A program made the translations under genes and the position numbers. This document shows positions 55,803 to 64,000 of a DNA stretch of 64,000 bases, in pieces. The first letter of the stretch is position 1; the number at the start of each line of letters is the position of its first letter. This DNA comes from Torymus aiolomorphi (Eukaryota; Arthropoda; Insecta; Hymenoptera; Torymidae). The notes beneath the pieces are model-generated. The model made no database searches and was not told where the DNA came from. It was given only the letters and a program-made list of their open reading frames with translations. Location: assembly GCA_036365515.1 (NCBI GenBank), contig CM070874.1, positions 165,959,297-166,023,296 on the forward strand. The letters are read 5' to 3'.

Positions 55803-58800
55803 ATGCGTAGATTTGCTGTTCACGACCGCACGGTCAGTTTTAATATACGTGACCCGCCTGCCGGGGAAAACCCTGTATTATGGCTCGAGGAAAGCATTAG
55901 AGACATTTACGAATACATTACATCTAACGTTCCACCTAGCACATTAATCGGCGTGAGTATTCGTAGTGATCGGTTTGCGCGGGGGCCCGGAGGGTTGTCG
56001 TTAAGGCCTATTGAAAATTTCAGTTACTTAGATTTATGGAATTTGATAAATTCTATAAGTCAAAGTAACGCAGTTTTGGGTATCGATGACACACTAGCCT
56101 TACAAATATATTACGTTGAAATGCCTGTTGGCGCAGGGAGATCATGACCAAAACAAGCGCTAAGCATAGGTAGTCTTCGTAAACGCCCGATCGTAACAAT
56201 AAAAAACGAGGACAATTTATGTGTACCGCCCGCGCTCGTAGTAGCGAGAGCACACTAAGCTCTTAAAACATCCGAATGCGCGGCGACGCGCGACGAGTGG
56301 CGCGTAATCCGCGACGGCCGGCGAAAATTACAGAAAGAGCGCGCAGAGAAACTCGTGCACGATGCAGGAATAATTTTACCGCTAGAGGGGTGTGGATTCC
56401 GCGAGTTGACGGCGTTTCAAGATTTTTTTGCTGCGGAGGGTATTGCTATGGTTATATTTGAAAAGTGTAACCTGGGTAGCGGCGAACCCCCGTTATTTGA
56501 CGGCCGAAACAAGATTCAAGATTTAAATGCACCGCTTCACGGTGTTATTTATTTAATCCTTGAGGAGCAGTCTAGACACTTTAACGTGATCACTAATTTA
56601 TTTACTGCGGCCGGATCAAAATTTTTTTGCTCTTATTGTAACAAGGGTTTTCGCCGTATTGGGCAACACAAGTGTAAACGAACTTGTGAATCTTGCTTTG
56701 TTAGACCTCCATGTAGGAGTGACGGTGTAGAAATGATAGAGTGCACAGAGTGTGGACGTAAATTTTTCGGGCATGGTTGTTTCGTTAATCACAAGCGCGC
56801 GGGTTCGTACAAAAAAAATTGTTTAAAAATAGTAAATACGCAGCACAGTCAACACGAGTGTGGTATTAGTTATTGCAAACAATGTTCGAAGCGGCAGCCG
56901 TTCAATCATGCATGTTTCATGCAACCAATTGGTGGTGGTGACTTGAAAGCGGAAAAAAAATTTTTATACATTTTTTACGATTTTGAGACCCGTCACGATA
57001 CGCCGTATGGAGAAAACGCCCGAATTCACGTGCCGAATCTCTGTGTCGCGCATCAGGTTTGCACGGATTGCATAGACGTGGATGACCTTAAAATCATTTG
57101 TAGCAAATGCGGCGTGCGCGAGTTCATTTTCACAGACGATCCGGTAAAACAGCTCTTGAGCGTGTGCATTCGGGAAAGCACTAAATTTTCCGAAATTGTA
57201 TGCATCGCGCACAATGCCAAGGCTTTTGATGCTCAATTCATTTTAAAAGAATTGGCCGAAAACTCTAAGCACACAGCCCCCAGCGTCATTTTGAACGGTC
57301 AAAATATTACAATGTTGAAATACGGCCTAACCAAGTTTATCGACAGCATCAACTATTTTCAAATGAAATTGAGTGCTCTACCAGCTACATTCGGTTTACC
57401 CGAAAGTAGTAATACGGGCTATTTTCCACATCTGTTTAACACCCTTGAGAACCAGCGGTACGTTGGGCCTCTACCAGCGCTAGAGTTTTATTGCCCTGAC
57501 ACTATGTCGCCAGCTGAGCGGGCCGTTTTTCTCGAGTGGCATGAAAATACAAGTCCTGGCTATATATTCGACTTTCAAAAAGAGATAGTCGAATATTGCC
57601 AGATAGACGTGGAAATACTGAGGCGCGCGTGTATACAATTTCGAAAAATTTTTCTCGAGGTAGGCGAAACGGACCCGTTTGTATCAGCGTGTACAATCGC
57701 GTCGGCGTGTTCGTACTTTTTCGTAAAAATTTTTTAGTTCCGAATACTATAGGAATAATTCCACGGTTATAAATAACGGTTATAGGCGCGCTGACAAACA
57801 CTCGCAAAAATCAATAGAGTGGTTGCTGTATTGCGAGCGCGAGATCGGTCGGGAGATCGTACATGCAGGGAGGACGCGTGAGTTTCGCTTGCCCGAGGGA
57901 TTTTTAGTGGACTGTTACCTACCTGCTTTCCCTTCCGGAGAGAGGGAAGCAGCTAAAGGAATCGTTTAATTTCAAGGTTGTTACGTGCACGGTTGCCCGC
58001 GATGTTTTACGAATAACCGAGAATCGGTAAAAAATAAGTTTAATCAAACGTATGCACAGGCGTACAAAAGTGTACAGGTAAAAGTCGGACGAATGCGGAG
58101 TCTCGGCTACGAAGTGCGCGAGATGTGGGAGTGTGAATTCGATGGGATAAAAAGGCAACAGCCCGAGTTCGTACGGTATCTGGATACTCACCCGATAATG
58201 AGTAGAATAACGCTCAATCCGCGGGATGCGTTTTTCGGTGGGCGAACTGAAAATATAGTCACCTCATGCACTGTAAAGCCGGGTGAAGAGATCAAATATA
58301 CTGATATTTGCTCTCTTTACCCGTATATACGTAAGCGAGGCCGTTTTCCTATCGGTCACCCGCACATTTATATAGACTCGGAATGCGCCGCGTTAACGAA
58401 TGGCCAGAATAACAATCTCGCGCGCGTCAAAGGGCTCGTCAAATGCAAAATTTTGCCACCGCGAAATTTATTATTGCCCGTATTACCGGTAAAAATGCAC
58501 GGGCGCCGTATTTTTGGTCTCTGTCGTTCCTGCTGTGAGGAAATGCGTCAGGACGACTGGAACCACGAACAAGTCGCCGAGCGTGAGTTTAGCGGGACAT
58601 GGGTAGTGCACGAGTTACAGAAAGCAATCGAATTGGGCTACAGCGTGACTAAGATATTTGTCATATGGCAATATAAGAGCACACAGTACGACCAGTGCAG
58701 CGGTGAGGGTGGTCTGTTTGTCGCGTACGTAAATACCTTCCTTCGGTTGAAACAACAAGCGAGCGGGTGACCGTCTTGGTGTACGGACGATACTACCAAG

Positions 58801-59643
58801 GAAAGTTATATTGACGAGTACGAGCGCGAAGAAGGAATAAGGTTAGACCGGGAAAAGATTGAAAAAAATTCGGGTTTACGTTCGGTCGCAAAACTCTGCT
58901 TAAATTCATTTTGGGGAAAGTTTGGGCAACGCTCGAATTTAAAACAAACGGACGTGGTTAAAACGCGCGAGGGGCTACTGAAACTGCTCACGACGCCTAA
59001 AAAGGAAGTTTTCGACGTGCTCCCGGTTAGCGAGGATCTTTTGTACGCAAATTGGCACTATAAAGAGGACGCTGTAGAGTCGTCGCCGAACACAAATGTG
59101 GTACTAGCAGCCTACACCACCGAGCAGGCGCGTCTCGAGATTTACTCGTATATAGAAAAGCTTTCGGCCAACCGCGTTCTCTACCTGGATACCGATACGT
59201 GTATATTCAAGTGCAGCGAAAAAGACCCTTCAGAGTATAGGCCTCCTTTAGGCACTCTTCTCGGCAGCATGACGGACGAGCTCAAGGGCTACGGAGAGGG
59301 AGCTTATATTACCAGCTTTCTCTCTGGGGGTCCGAAATTTTATGCCTTTCTTGCGATCGTCCCATCGACCGGCATCACTCACGAGTGCTGTAAAGTAAAG
59401 GGAATTTCTCTTAATAGAGCCAATACGAGCAAGATCAATTTCACTAGTATCGAGCGCTTGATCGCAGAGTATTTCGATAACGACGAGAGCTCGCCTATCG
59501 TTTTGAAATACAATGCGATCAGACGCACTCGCACGCACGAGGTCATTACGCGCAGCGAAAAAAAATCCTGTTCCATAGTTCTGAGAAAGCGAAGATATTT
59601 CCAACACGACGTTTCGCTTCCTTTCGGCTATAAGCGCAATTGA
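55803..59643 (+). pseudogene. polB: Protein-primed-type DNA polymerase B of the Polinton, five breaks
   Basis: One gene read from ATG 55,803. An open Ser-rich segment upstream to about 55,653 may be an exon. Zinc-finger-like Cys/His clusters lie at about 56,630-56,930. The 3'-5' exonuclease has FYDFETRHD (about 56,973), AHNAKAFDAQ (about 57,208) and YCQIDVE (about 57,594). Polymerase motifs are DICSLYPY (about 58,303), KLCLNSFWGKFGQ (about 58,888) and LDTDTC (about 59,185), all with catalytic Asp present. Breaks: TGA 56,145, TAA 56,256, frameshift near 57,735, TAA 57,967, TGA 58,768. It would replicate the element by protein priming but is inactive here. A polyadenylation signal (AATAAA) follows near 59,700. 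Confidence 0.9.
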
Positions 59644-59769
59644 ATAATTGTATATTTTAATGCGTTGAATGTTGTAACTTTTGTATATTTTTCATAATAA
59701 TAATAAAAATGTATTGTAGATATTTAAACTTTTTTTATGTGTTAATTATTTTCCCCCATATCCCCTCAT

Positions 59770-60030
59770 CCCACGTACCTATTTATAGCGGAGATCAGCT
59801 AACCCGCGCGCACGCGCGCGCCGCGGAGATCAACGAAACAATGCATTAAACACGCAGCGATGGTTGCTTACAGCCGCGAAAGTCACCTGATCAACGCGGT
59901 AAATATACTTATCCGCGCGAGGGCCGGAGTATGCTAATGACTGCGGAAGTCACCACCGCGGAAGTCACCACCGCGGTGATATGGTGATCTCCGCGCGCGC
60001 GCGCCCGCCCGCCGCCGCCGCCGCGGGGAT
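59770..60030. promoter_or_regulatory. GC-rich intergenic segment with iterated CGCGGA(G/A)(A/G)TCA words
   Basis: Between the polymerase and ATPase genes. Words of the form GCGGAGATCA or GCGGAAGTCACC recur about six times (59,786, 59,825, 59,877, 59,943, 59,958 and inverted near 59,987). Alternating CG runs (59,809-59,823 and 59,994-60,004) and a (CCG)n stretch are also present. It is sharply more GC-rich than its flanks. It could be a promoter, an origin-like or a Z-DNA-prone regulatory region; function is inferred only. Confidence 0.5.
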
Positions 60031-60159
60031 CGTAAATATCGTAGCCTAGCTATATGCGGTGATGTTTTTCACGTACTTTATCGTCAGCTGAGCGCGTGAG
60101 CGAGTTAAGGGTTTAAAAAAGGCTGCACGCGTGTAATTTTCTTTATTCGCGTCGTAAAC

Positions 60160-60815
60160 ATGGGCACCCGATGGAAGCATCCTTTTACTTGCTGCGTGTG
60201 CGGCCCCACAGGCTGCGGTAAAACTTTATTCGTTAAAAGCTTTCTCGCTTACCTGCCAGAGGTCTGCGACGCACGTTTCGACCGTGTCTTATTTTATTAC
60301 ACCGAATGGCAAGACGCGTACCGACGAGATTTTAAACCCAACGGGCCACCCATCGAGTTTCGAGAAGGCCTTCCACAGATGGCGGATTACTCGAGTGACA
60401 ATGAGAAAAAAAGTTACTCATTCTCGACGACCTCATGCGTGAATCGTCGAGCGATGTTATTTTAGATTTATTTACAAAGGGTAGTCATCACAAAAATATT
60501 AGCGTAATATTCGTTACGCAAAACGTATTTCACAAAGGTAAGGCACAGCGCGACATTAGTTTGAATACCAAGTATCTGGGATTGTTCAAAAATCCTCGCG
60601 ACAGAGCACAAATACAGCACCTCGCGAGACAAATTTTTCCGGAAGATTCGGCTTTTTTGCGTGAGGCCTATCTAGACGCCACGCGTGAACCTCACTCCTA
60701 TCTTTTTATTGATCTCTCTCAAGCCTGCTTAGACGAGTTTAGATTTCGAGCAAACATATTTCCCAATGCCGGGACGCACGTTGCCTACGTGCCCAAGTAC
60801 TTTAAATCGCGGTGA
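60160..60815 (+). pseudogene. DNA-packaging ATPase (FtsK/HerA-A32 type), one frameshift
   Basis: ATG 60,160 in good context (TAAACATGG). Walker A CGPTGCGKT near 60,199 is in frame. The frame changes in an A7 run near 60,403-60,411, just before Walker B LILDDLM (about 60,415), which continues in a second frame to a stop at 60,813. Sensor-like VTQN (about 60,508) is present. Family members pump element DNA into capsids. Because the break lies in a homopolymer, a sequencing error is possible. The next gene starts at 60,816, immediately after this stop. Confidence 0.88.
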
Positions 60816-61244
60816 ATGAGGCGTGCGTTAATCAGTCGGGAAAAAACTATGGCGCCGATAGGTCGTAAAGCGATAGCCTGCGGTAAACATTTCTCGAAAA
60901 GAAACCTTGCTCTCTTGAACGCTCTTTGTCATGGGGACAAAAGACATCGTGTTGCTATAGCGCGCACAGCTGATAAACCTCTCGTCAGATGCATATGCGA
61001 GTGTGTGTTGAACGTTTTGCAGGGCATTGTAAAACTAAGCGATTCCGAAAAGGTCCGATTGCGTAAACATAAGCAAACGCTGCGTAAGCTGATCCGTACT
61101 GGTGATAGAGGCAGCGGTACTTGAAAATCGAAGAAACGTGTCATTATACAAAACGGCGGGTCGTTCTTACCACTCTTACTTGCTCCGATCGTAGGAGCGC
61201 TTATCTCAAAAATATTTGGCTCGAAACATGGAGCGAGCTCGTAA
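60816..61244 (+). pseudogene. Small basic Polinton protein with hydrophobic GG tail, one stop
   Basis: ATG abuts the ATPase stop. A Lys/Arg-rich helical protein (HFSKRNLALLNALCHGD.., then CICECVLNVLQGIVKL and RKHKQTLRKLI) that ends in a hydrophobic Gly-containing tail (QNGGSFLPLLLAPIVGALI). TGA at 61,122-61,124 interrupts it, with the same frame continuing to 61,242. The pattern recurs in Polintons and related viruses as a small virion-associated protein (recollection of the pattern, not searched). It overlaps the next gene by 17 nt. Confidence 0.65.
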
Positions 61245-61971
61245 GATGATCCTTGTGCCGGAGCTACCGGAGACATCGCGATCTAAAGTCATGGAGGAGG
61301 AGGGGGCGAGAAATACGAATGAAAAAACTCTGCAAACACCAGGTGATCATTTTTCTCGTCTGGATGGTGAAATGTACGATGTTTTACGCTCAAAAGCAGC
61401 TAGAGACGATTACGAGAAGTGCGTAAAATATCTACAAATTTTACGTCGCTATCTTTTCTTCCGTGATAACGAGCGTAGCGCTGTACGTGAGGAGCACCCT
61501 GAAATAGACGAGGTCGAAGAGGCGCTTGCACCACTGTCCGAGGACGACATACTCGTGGGAGTACCGAAAGTACACGCGCGCAAAGCGCGTCTCTTGCTTC
61601 GCCATTGGAAAGTCACTGTACCCGAGCGTCTCAAGTGGGATATCTCAGGCACCATTACTATAGATGGTCGTGTAATTGCTCGGTCCAATATAACAGAGTT
61701 AATCATCGACGCATTGAAAAAAAAGAACAGTAAGGACGAGGAGGCGCCCGTTGGCCGCATTGAATTTGCAAAATTTCTCAAAACTTCCGAAACGCCGGGA
61801 AATTTAATTAATAATCCAGCAGTTTTAAAAATTGGGCAAATATTGACGGATCCTCAGCGCTCGGCCAAACGACGTCTATCCACACCAATACAGCACGAAT
61901 CACCCCAGCCGTCTATACAGACTCGCAGTAAAAAACAAGCGAAAAAAAAGTGGCTCACGCTTGGTTTGTAA
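61228..61971 (+). CDS. Conserved lysine-rich Polinton protein, intact
   Basis: 248 residues from ATG 61,228 (a further 12 nt upstream is open without ATG). It begins MERARKMILVPELPE, then a helical part (HFSRLDGEMYDVLRSKAARDDYEKCVKYLQILRRY), an acidic segment, and a folded middle (SEDDILVGVPKVHARKARLLLRHWK). It ends in a basic tail (RSKKQAKKKW). KM-LVP-type openings followed by an L-x-EM helix are characteristic of a widespread Polinton protein of unknown function. It lies between the small basic gene and integrase, on the same strand, with 9 nt to the next start. Confidence 0.75.
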   Translation: MERARKMILVPELPETSRSKVMEEEGARNTNEKTLQTPGDHFSRLDGEMYDVLRSKAARDDYEKCVKYLQILRRYLFFRDNERSAVREEHPEIDEVEEALAPLSEDDILVGVPKVHARKARLLLRHWKVTVPERLKWDISGTITIDGRVIARSNITELIIDALKKKNSKDEEAPVGRIEFAKFLKTSETPGNLINNPAVLKIGQILTDPQRSAKRRLSTPIQHESPQPSIQTRSKKQAKKKWLTLGL

Positions 61972-61980
61972 AATAAAAGA

Positions 61981-63126
61981 ATGACGTACGAAAAACAATA
62001 CTACGACCTTGAGCATGAAGCAGCCTACGCTGGGGCACGCAATCTTGTGCGCTTGAACGCTAAAAAGGAAAAGAAAAAAATTTACTTGTGGCTGAGCAAT
62101 CAAGATGCCTACACGCTCCATCACCCGATACGAAGGCGATTTCCACGATTACGCTACAACGTGACGAACATTGACGATGTTTGGGAGGCTGATTTGCTAC
62201 AGCTCACGACGATAAAAGATTACAACGACGGTTACAACTACATTCTAGTGGTGATTGACGTACTCGGTAAGTACGCATGGATGGAACCGATAAAAGATAA
62301 GACCGCGCGCAACGTTGCCGACGCCTTCGCACGGATTATCGACCGAGCACATCCCCGACTGCCTATATGCGTGCAAACCGATCGAGGCAAAGAGTTTACC
62401 AGTTCAGCATTTCAGGCGCTCCTCCGTCGAAAAGAGATAACATTCAGAGTCGCTCACAACCCCGACATTAAAGCAGCTGTGGTCGAAAGACTCAACAGAA
62501 CGTTACGCGAGCGAATCTGGCGATACTTTTCTCATAGTAACACAAAGAGATACATCGATGTCGTGCAAAAGATTGTACACGCTTATAATCGCACGCTACA
62601 CAGTGGTACGCGCATGAGACCTATCGATGTCACATTGTACAACGCGCCGACAGCGATCGAAAATTTAGCCAAACGCGCGAGCTACAATTATCGAAGGCGA
62701 CCACCGGCCCTGCCTAAATTCAAGGTGGGCAACCTCGTGCGCATCAGTCGAACCAAGAACATCTTTGAGAGAGGATATGAAAAAAATTTTAGCGAAGAAG
62801 TGTTCAAGATAATCCGCGTTTCGACGCGTCAAAATCTCTATACATACGTGCTCGAAGATTTGAACGAAAAAATTATCGACGGTTTCTTTTATCCCGAGGA
62901 GCTCGTGTTAGTCGGTCACGAACGCCTCGCGCCCGATAAGCGTTTTAAAGTCGAAGGCGTCATACGCACAGAAGGCCGGGGCGCTAAAAAGAGAGCACTC
63001 GTTAAGTGGCTCGGTTATCCTGCTAAATTTAACTCGTGGGTAAAAGGAAGCGAGCTTGAAAACATCTCAAAAAAATGGAAACGAGCGACGATTTTTATAT
63101 GGTACTGCCTAGTAACAGCAGCATGA
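61981..63126 (+). CDS. Polinton integrase with chromodomain, intact
   Basis: 381 residues. The retroviral-type DDE core is complete: Asp71 (VWEADLL), Asp134 (VQTDRGKEF) and Glu169 (VVERLNRTL), with 34 residues between the last two. A C-terminal chromodomain-like fold spans about residues 320-360 (FKVEGVIRT..ALVKWLGYPAKFNSWV). It would join element ends to host DNA with a 6-bp duplication; chromodomains may steer to modified chromatin. No breaks. The last 52 nt overlap the next gene in another frame, so the exact C-terminus could be affected by a late frameshift. Confidence 0.93.
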   Translation: MTYEKQYYDLEHEAAYAGARNLVRLNAKKEKKKIYLWLSNQDAYTLHHPIRRRFPRLRYNVTNIDDVWEADLLQLTTIKDYNDGYNYILVVIDVLGKYAWMEPIKDKTARNVADAFARIIDRAHPRLPICVQTDRGKEFTSSAFQALLRRKEITFRVAHNPDIKAAVVERLNRTLRERIWRYFSHSNTKRYIDVVQKIVHAYNRTLHSGTRMRPIDVTLYNAPTAIENLAKRASYNYRRRPPALPKFKVGNLVRISRTKNIFERGYEKNFSEEVFKIIRVSTRQNLYTYVLEDLNEKIIDGFFYPEELVLVGHERLAPDKRFKVEGVIRTEGRGAKKRALVKWLGYPAKFNSWVKGSELENISKKWKRATIFIWYCLVTAA

Positions 63127-63878
63127 CGTATTTTCCCGAAAACACAACATGCTGTTTTACGACCCAGATGCAACGCGAGATCAAATTACACGGCGAGTGG
63201 CACGTGGGCCTCGTTGAAATTCACATACCACACAGTATCGTACATTTTCAAGATGACGAAGCGAGTTACACTTTTTACACGGCTGAGGACAATGGGAGTC
63301 TCATCGACCAAAAACTGTGTCGTATACCCCTAGGTATTTACGATTCCCTCGAGCAACTAGTAGACGCTGTAAACGCGGCGAATGACACTTATAAGCATCA
63401 AATGCTCGAGCCACTTAAAACTCATAAGGGGTCTTACATCATAAGCCGCAAGTGTGACTGCCCACAAATACACATTACGGATTTCAGCGAAAAAATCACC
63501 CGTGTATTCGGCTTCGACGAAGCAGGCCAAAAAGGTTCGTTTACAACGCTTAATGAGGGTTACCGAGACATTGCAGCCAGCAGACCTGCCTCGCTTTCTC
63601 GAGCCTTGCCCGACCAGATGTACGTCTATACCGATATATGTGAACCTTATACAGTAGGTGACACCCAAGCTGCCCTACTGCGCATAGTTTCTATAGACAA
63701 CTCCCGCTTTAAGTACAGATGCAGTACTGTACAGTGTTTTGCACTCGTTCACTATATACCTCTTCTCTATCACAATTTTCGTAGTATCGTTATCGATATA
63801 AGAGATCAACATGGGCGACGTATACCATTCGAGTACGGCACGTTGACGGTCACGCTACACTTTAAGCGCAAACGTTAA
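63075..63878 (+). CDS. Penton-like minor capsid protein (Polinton), intact
   Basis: 267 residues starting METSDDFYMVLPSNSSM. Mostly beta-strand pattern with the conserved opening PENTTCCFTTQM..I.LHGEWHVGLVEIHIPHS and a C-terminal run of strands (RSIVIDIRDQHGRRIPFEYGTLTVTLHF), as in the single-jelly-roll minor capsid proteins of Polintons. It probably forms capsid vertices. It overlaps integrase by 52 nt and is separated by one base from the next gene's ATG. Confidence 0.82.
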   Translation: METSDDFYMVLPSNSSMTYFPENTTCCFTTQMQREIKLHGEWHVGLVEIHIPHSIVHFQDDEASYTFYTAEDNGSLIDQKLCRIPLGIYDSLEQLVDAVNAANDTYKHQMLEPLKTHKGSYIISRKCDCPQIHITDFSEKITRVFGFDEAGQKGSFTTLNEGYRDIAASRPASLSRALPDQMYVYTDICEPYTVGDTQAALLRIVSIDNSRFKYRCSTVQCFALVHYIPLLYHNFRSIVIDIRDQHGRRIPFEYGTLTVTLHFKRKR

Positions 63879-63879
63879 G

Positions 63880-64000
63880 ATGAGTCATTACGCGCGCTAC
63901 TACGACGATCAGCTAGGTGGGGGTGGCGTGAGAAATGTTTTTGCTGGTTCGACTTTTCAGAGAGGTCGCGGGGTACGAGCCTGGTTAGGAGGCCTTTTTC
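63880..64000 (+). CDS. Start of a small Polinton structural gene (truncated by window)
   Basis: ATG at 63,880, 40 codons visible. The Tyr-rich start (MSHYARYYDDQ), a GGGG run and QRGRGVRAWLGGLF match the N-terminal signature of a common small Polinton virion protein. The remainder is outside the window, so length and integrity are unknown. Confidence 0.6.
   Translation, partial: MSHYARYYDDQLGGGGVRNVFAGSTFQRGRGVRAWLGGLF

Larger units (their letters stand above)
50706..64000. mobile_element. Polinton/Maverick, left 13.3 kb (continues beyond window)
   Basis: Starts AGTAGTAAGGGG at 50,706, exactly where homology to the kinase block ends; an AG start is typical of Polintons. Hallmark genes follow: DNA polymerase B, packaging ATPase, retrovirus-type chromodomain integrase and a penton-like capsid protein. 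Protease and major capsid protein are not seen and are presumably further right. The six bases before the element (GACCTG, 50,700-50,705) are the expected target duplication to look for at the far end. Confidence 0.92.

Overview
The window looks like a repeat-rich, AT-rich arthropod (most likely insect) nuclear genome. It has a THAP/P-element-type transposase with an intron, insect-type env-bearing LTR retroelements, Tc1/mariner-superfamily elements with very long inverted repeats, a Polinton/Maverick, long (CA)n and (TA)n microsatellites, and degraded exons of a metazoan MAP3K4/Mekk1-type kinase. I cannot name the species. Nearly all recognisable coding sequence belongs to mobile elements; the kinase remnant is the only clear host gene.

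Layout. 1-8 kb: a P-element/THAP9-like transposase gene whose THAP zinc finger is split by a 4.2-kb repeat-filled intron and whose second exon carries two nonsense codons. 8-11.5 kb: AT-rich DNA with an 0.8-kb foldback element and a 60-bp minisatellite. 11.5-32.7 kb: a large env-bearing Gypsy-type retroelement with gag, protease, the start of RT, linker, a macro-like domain, integrase, env and two extra downstream ORFs that look RRM-like. Most of RT and all of RNase H are deleted, and there are other breaks. Its 3' end is invaded by an apparently intact DD41D transposon (25.4-29.9 kb) and by a foldback element (30.9-31.7 kb). 32.7-36.2 kb: a second, decayed Gypsy pol. 37.4-39.4 kb: a dispersed noncoding repeat. 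39.4-40.2 kb: a gag fragment and a Cys-rich ORF. 40.4-43.8 kb: a second long-TIR Tc1/mariner-like element with a dead transposase. 45-46.8 kb: a foldback and a chain of small elements embedded in (TA)n tracts. 47-49.4 kb: dispersed and 175-bp tandem repeats. 49.5-50.7 kb: MAP3K pseudogene exons (minus strand), cut at 50,706 by the left end of a Polinton that runs off the window at 64,000.

The Polinton shows its terminal repeat, two minus-strand Cys-rich genes, a small basic gene, a spliced acidic gene, protein-primed-type DNA polymerase B (five breaks), a GC-rich iteron-like intergenic segment, a packaging ATPase (one frameshift), a small basic protein, a conserved lysine-rich protein, a chromodomain integrase, a penton-like minor capsid protein, and the start of another structural gene. 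The replication and packaging genes are broken, whereas the integrase and penton-like genes are open.

Points most worth a second look: the RRM-like accessory ORFs downstream of env; the macro-like domain between RNase H and integrase, seen in two different Gypsy elements; dense TCAAGGTCA nuclear-receptor-type half-sites in the long TIRs of both Tc1/mariner-like elements; and a family of small elements sharing one core but flanked by (TA)n and carrying different iterated motifs. All identifications are from reading motifs by eye; no database search was run.
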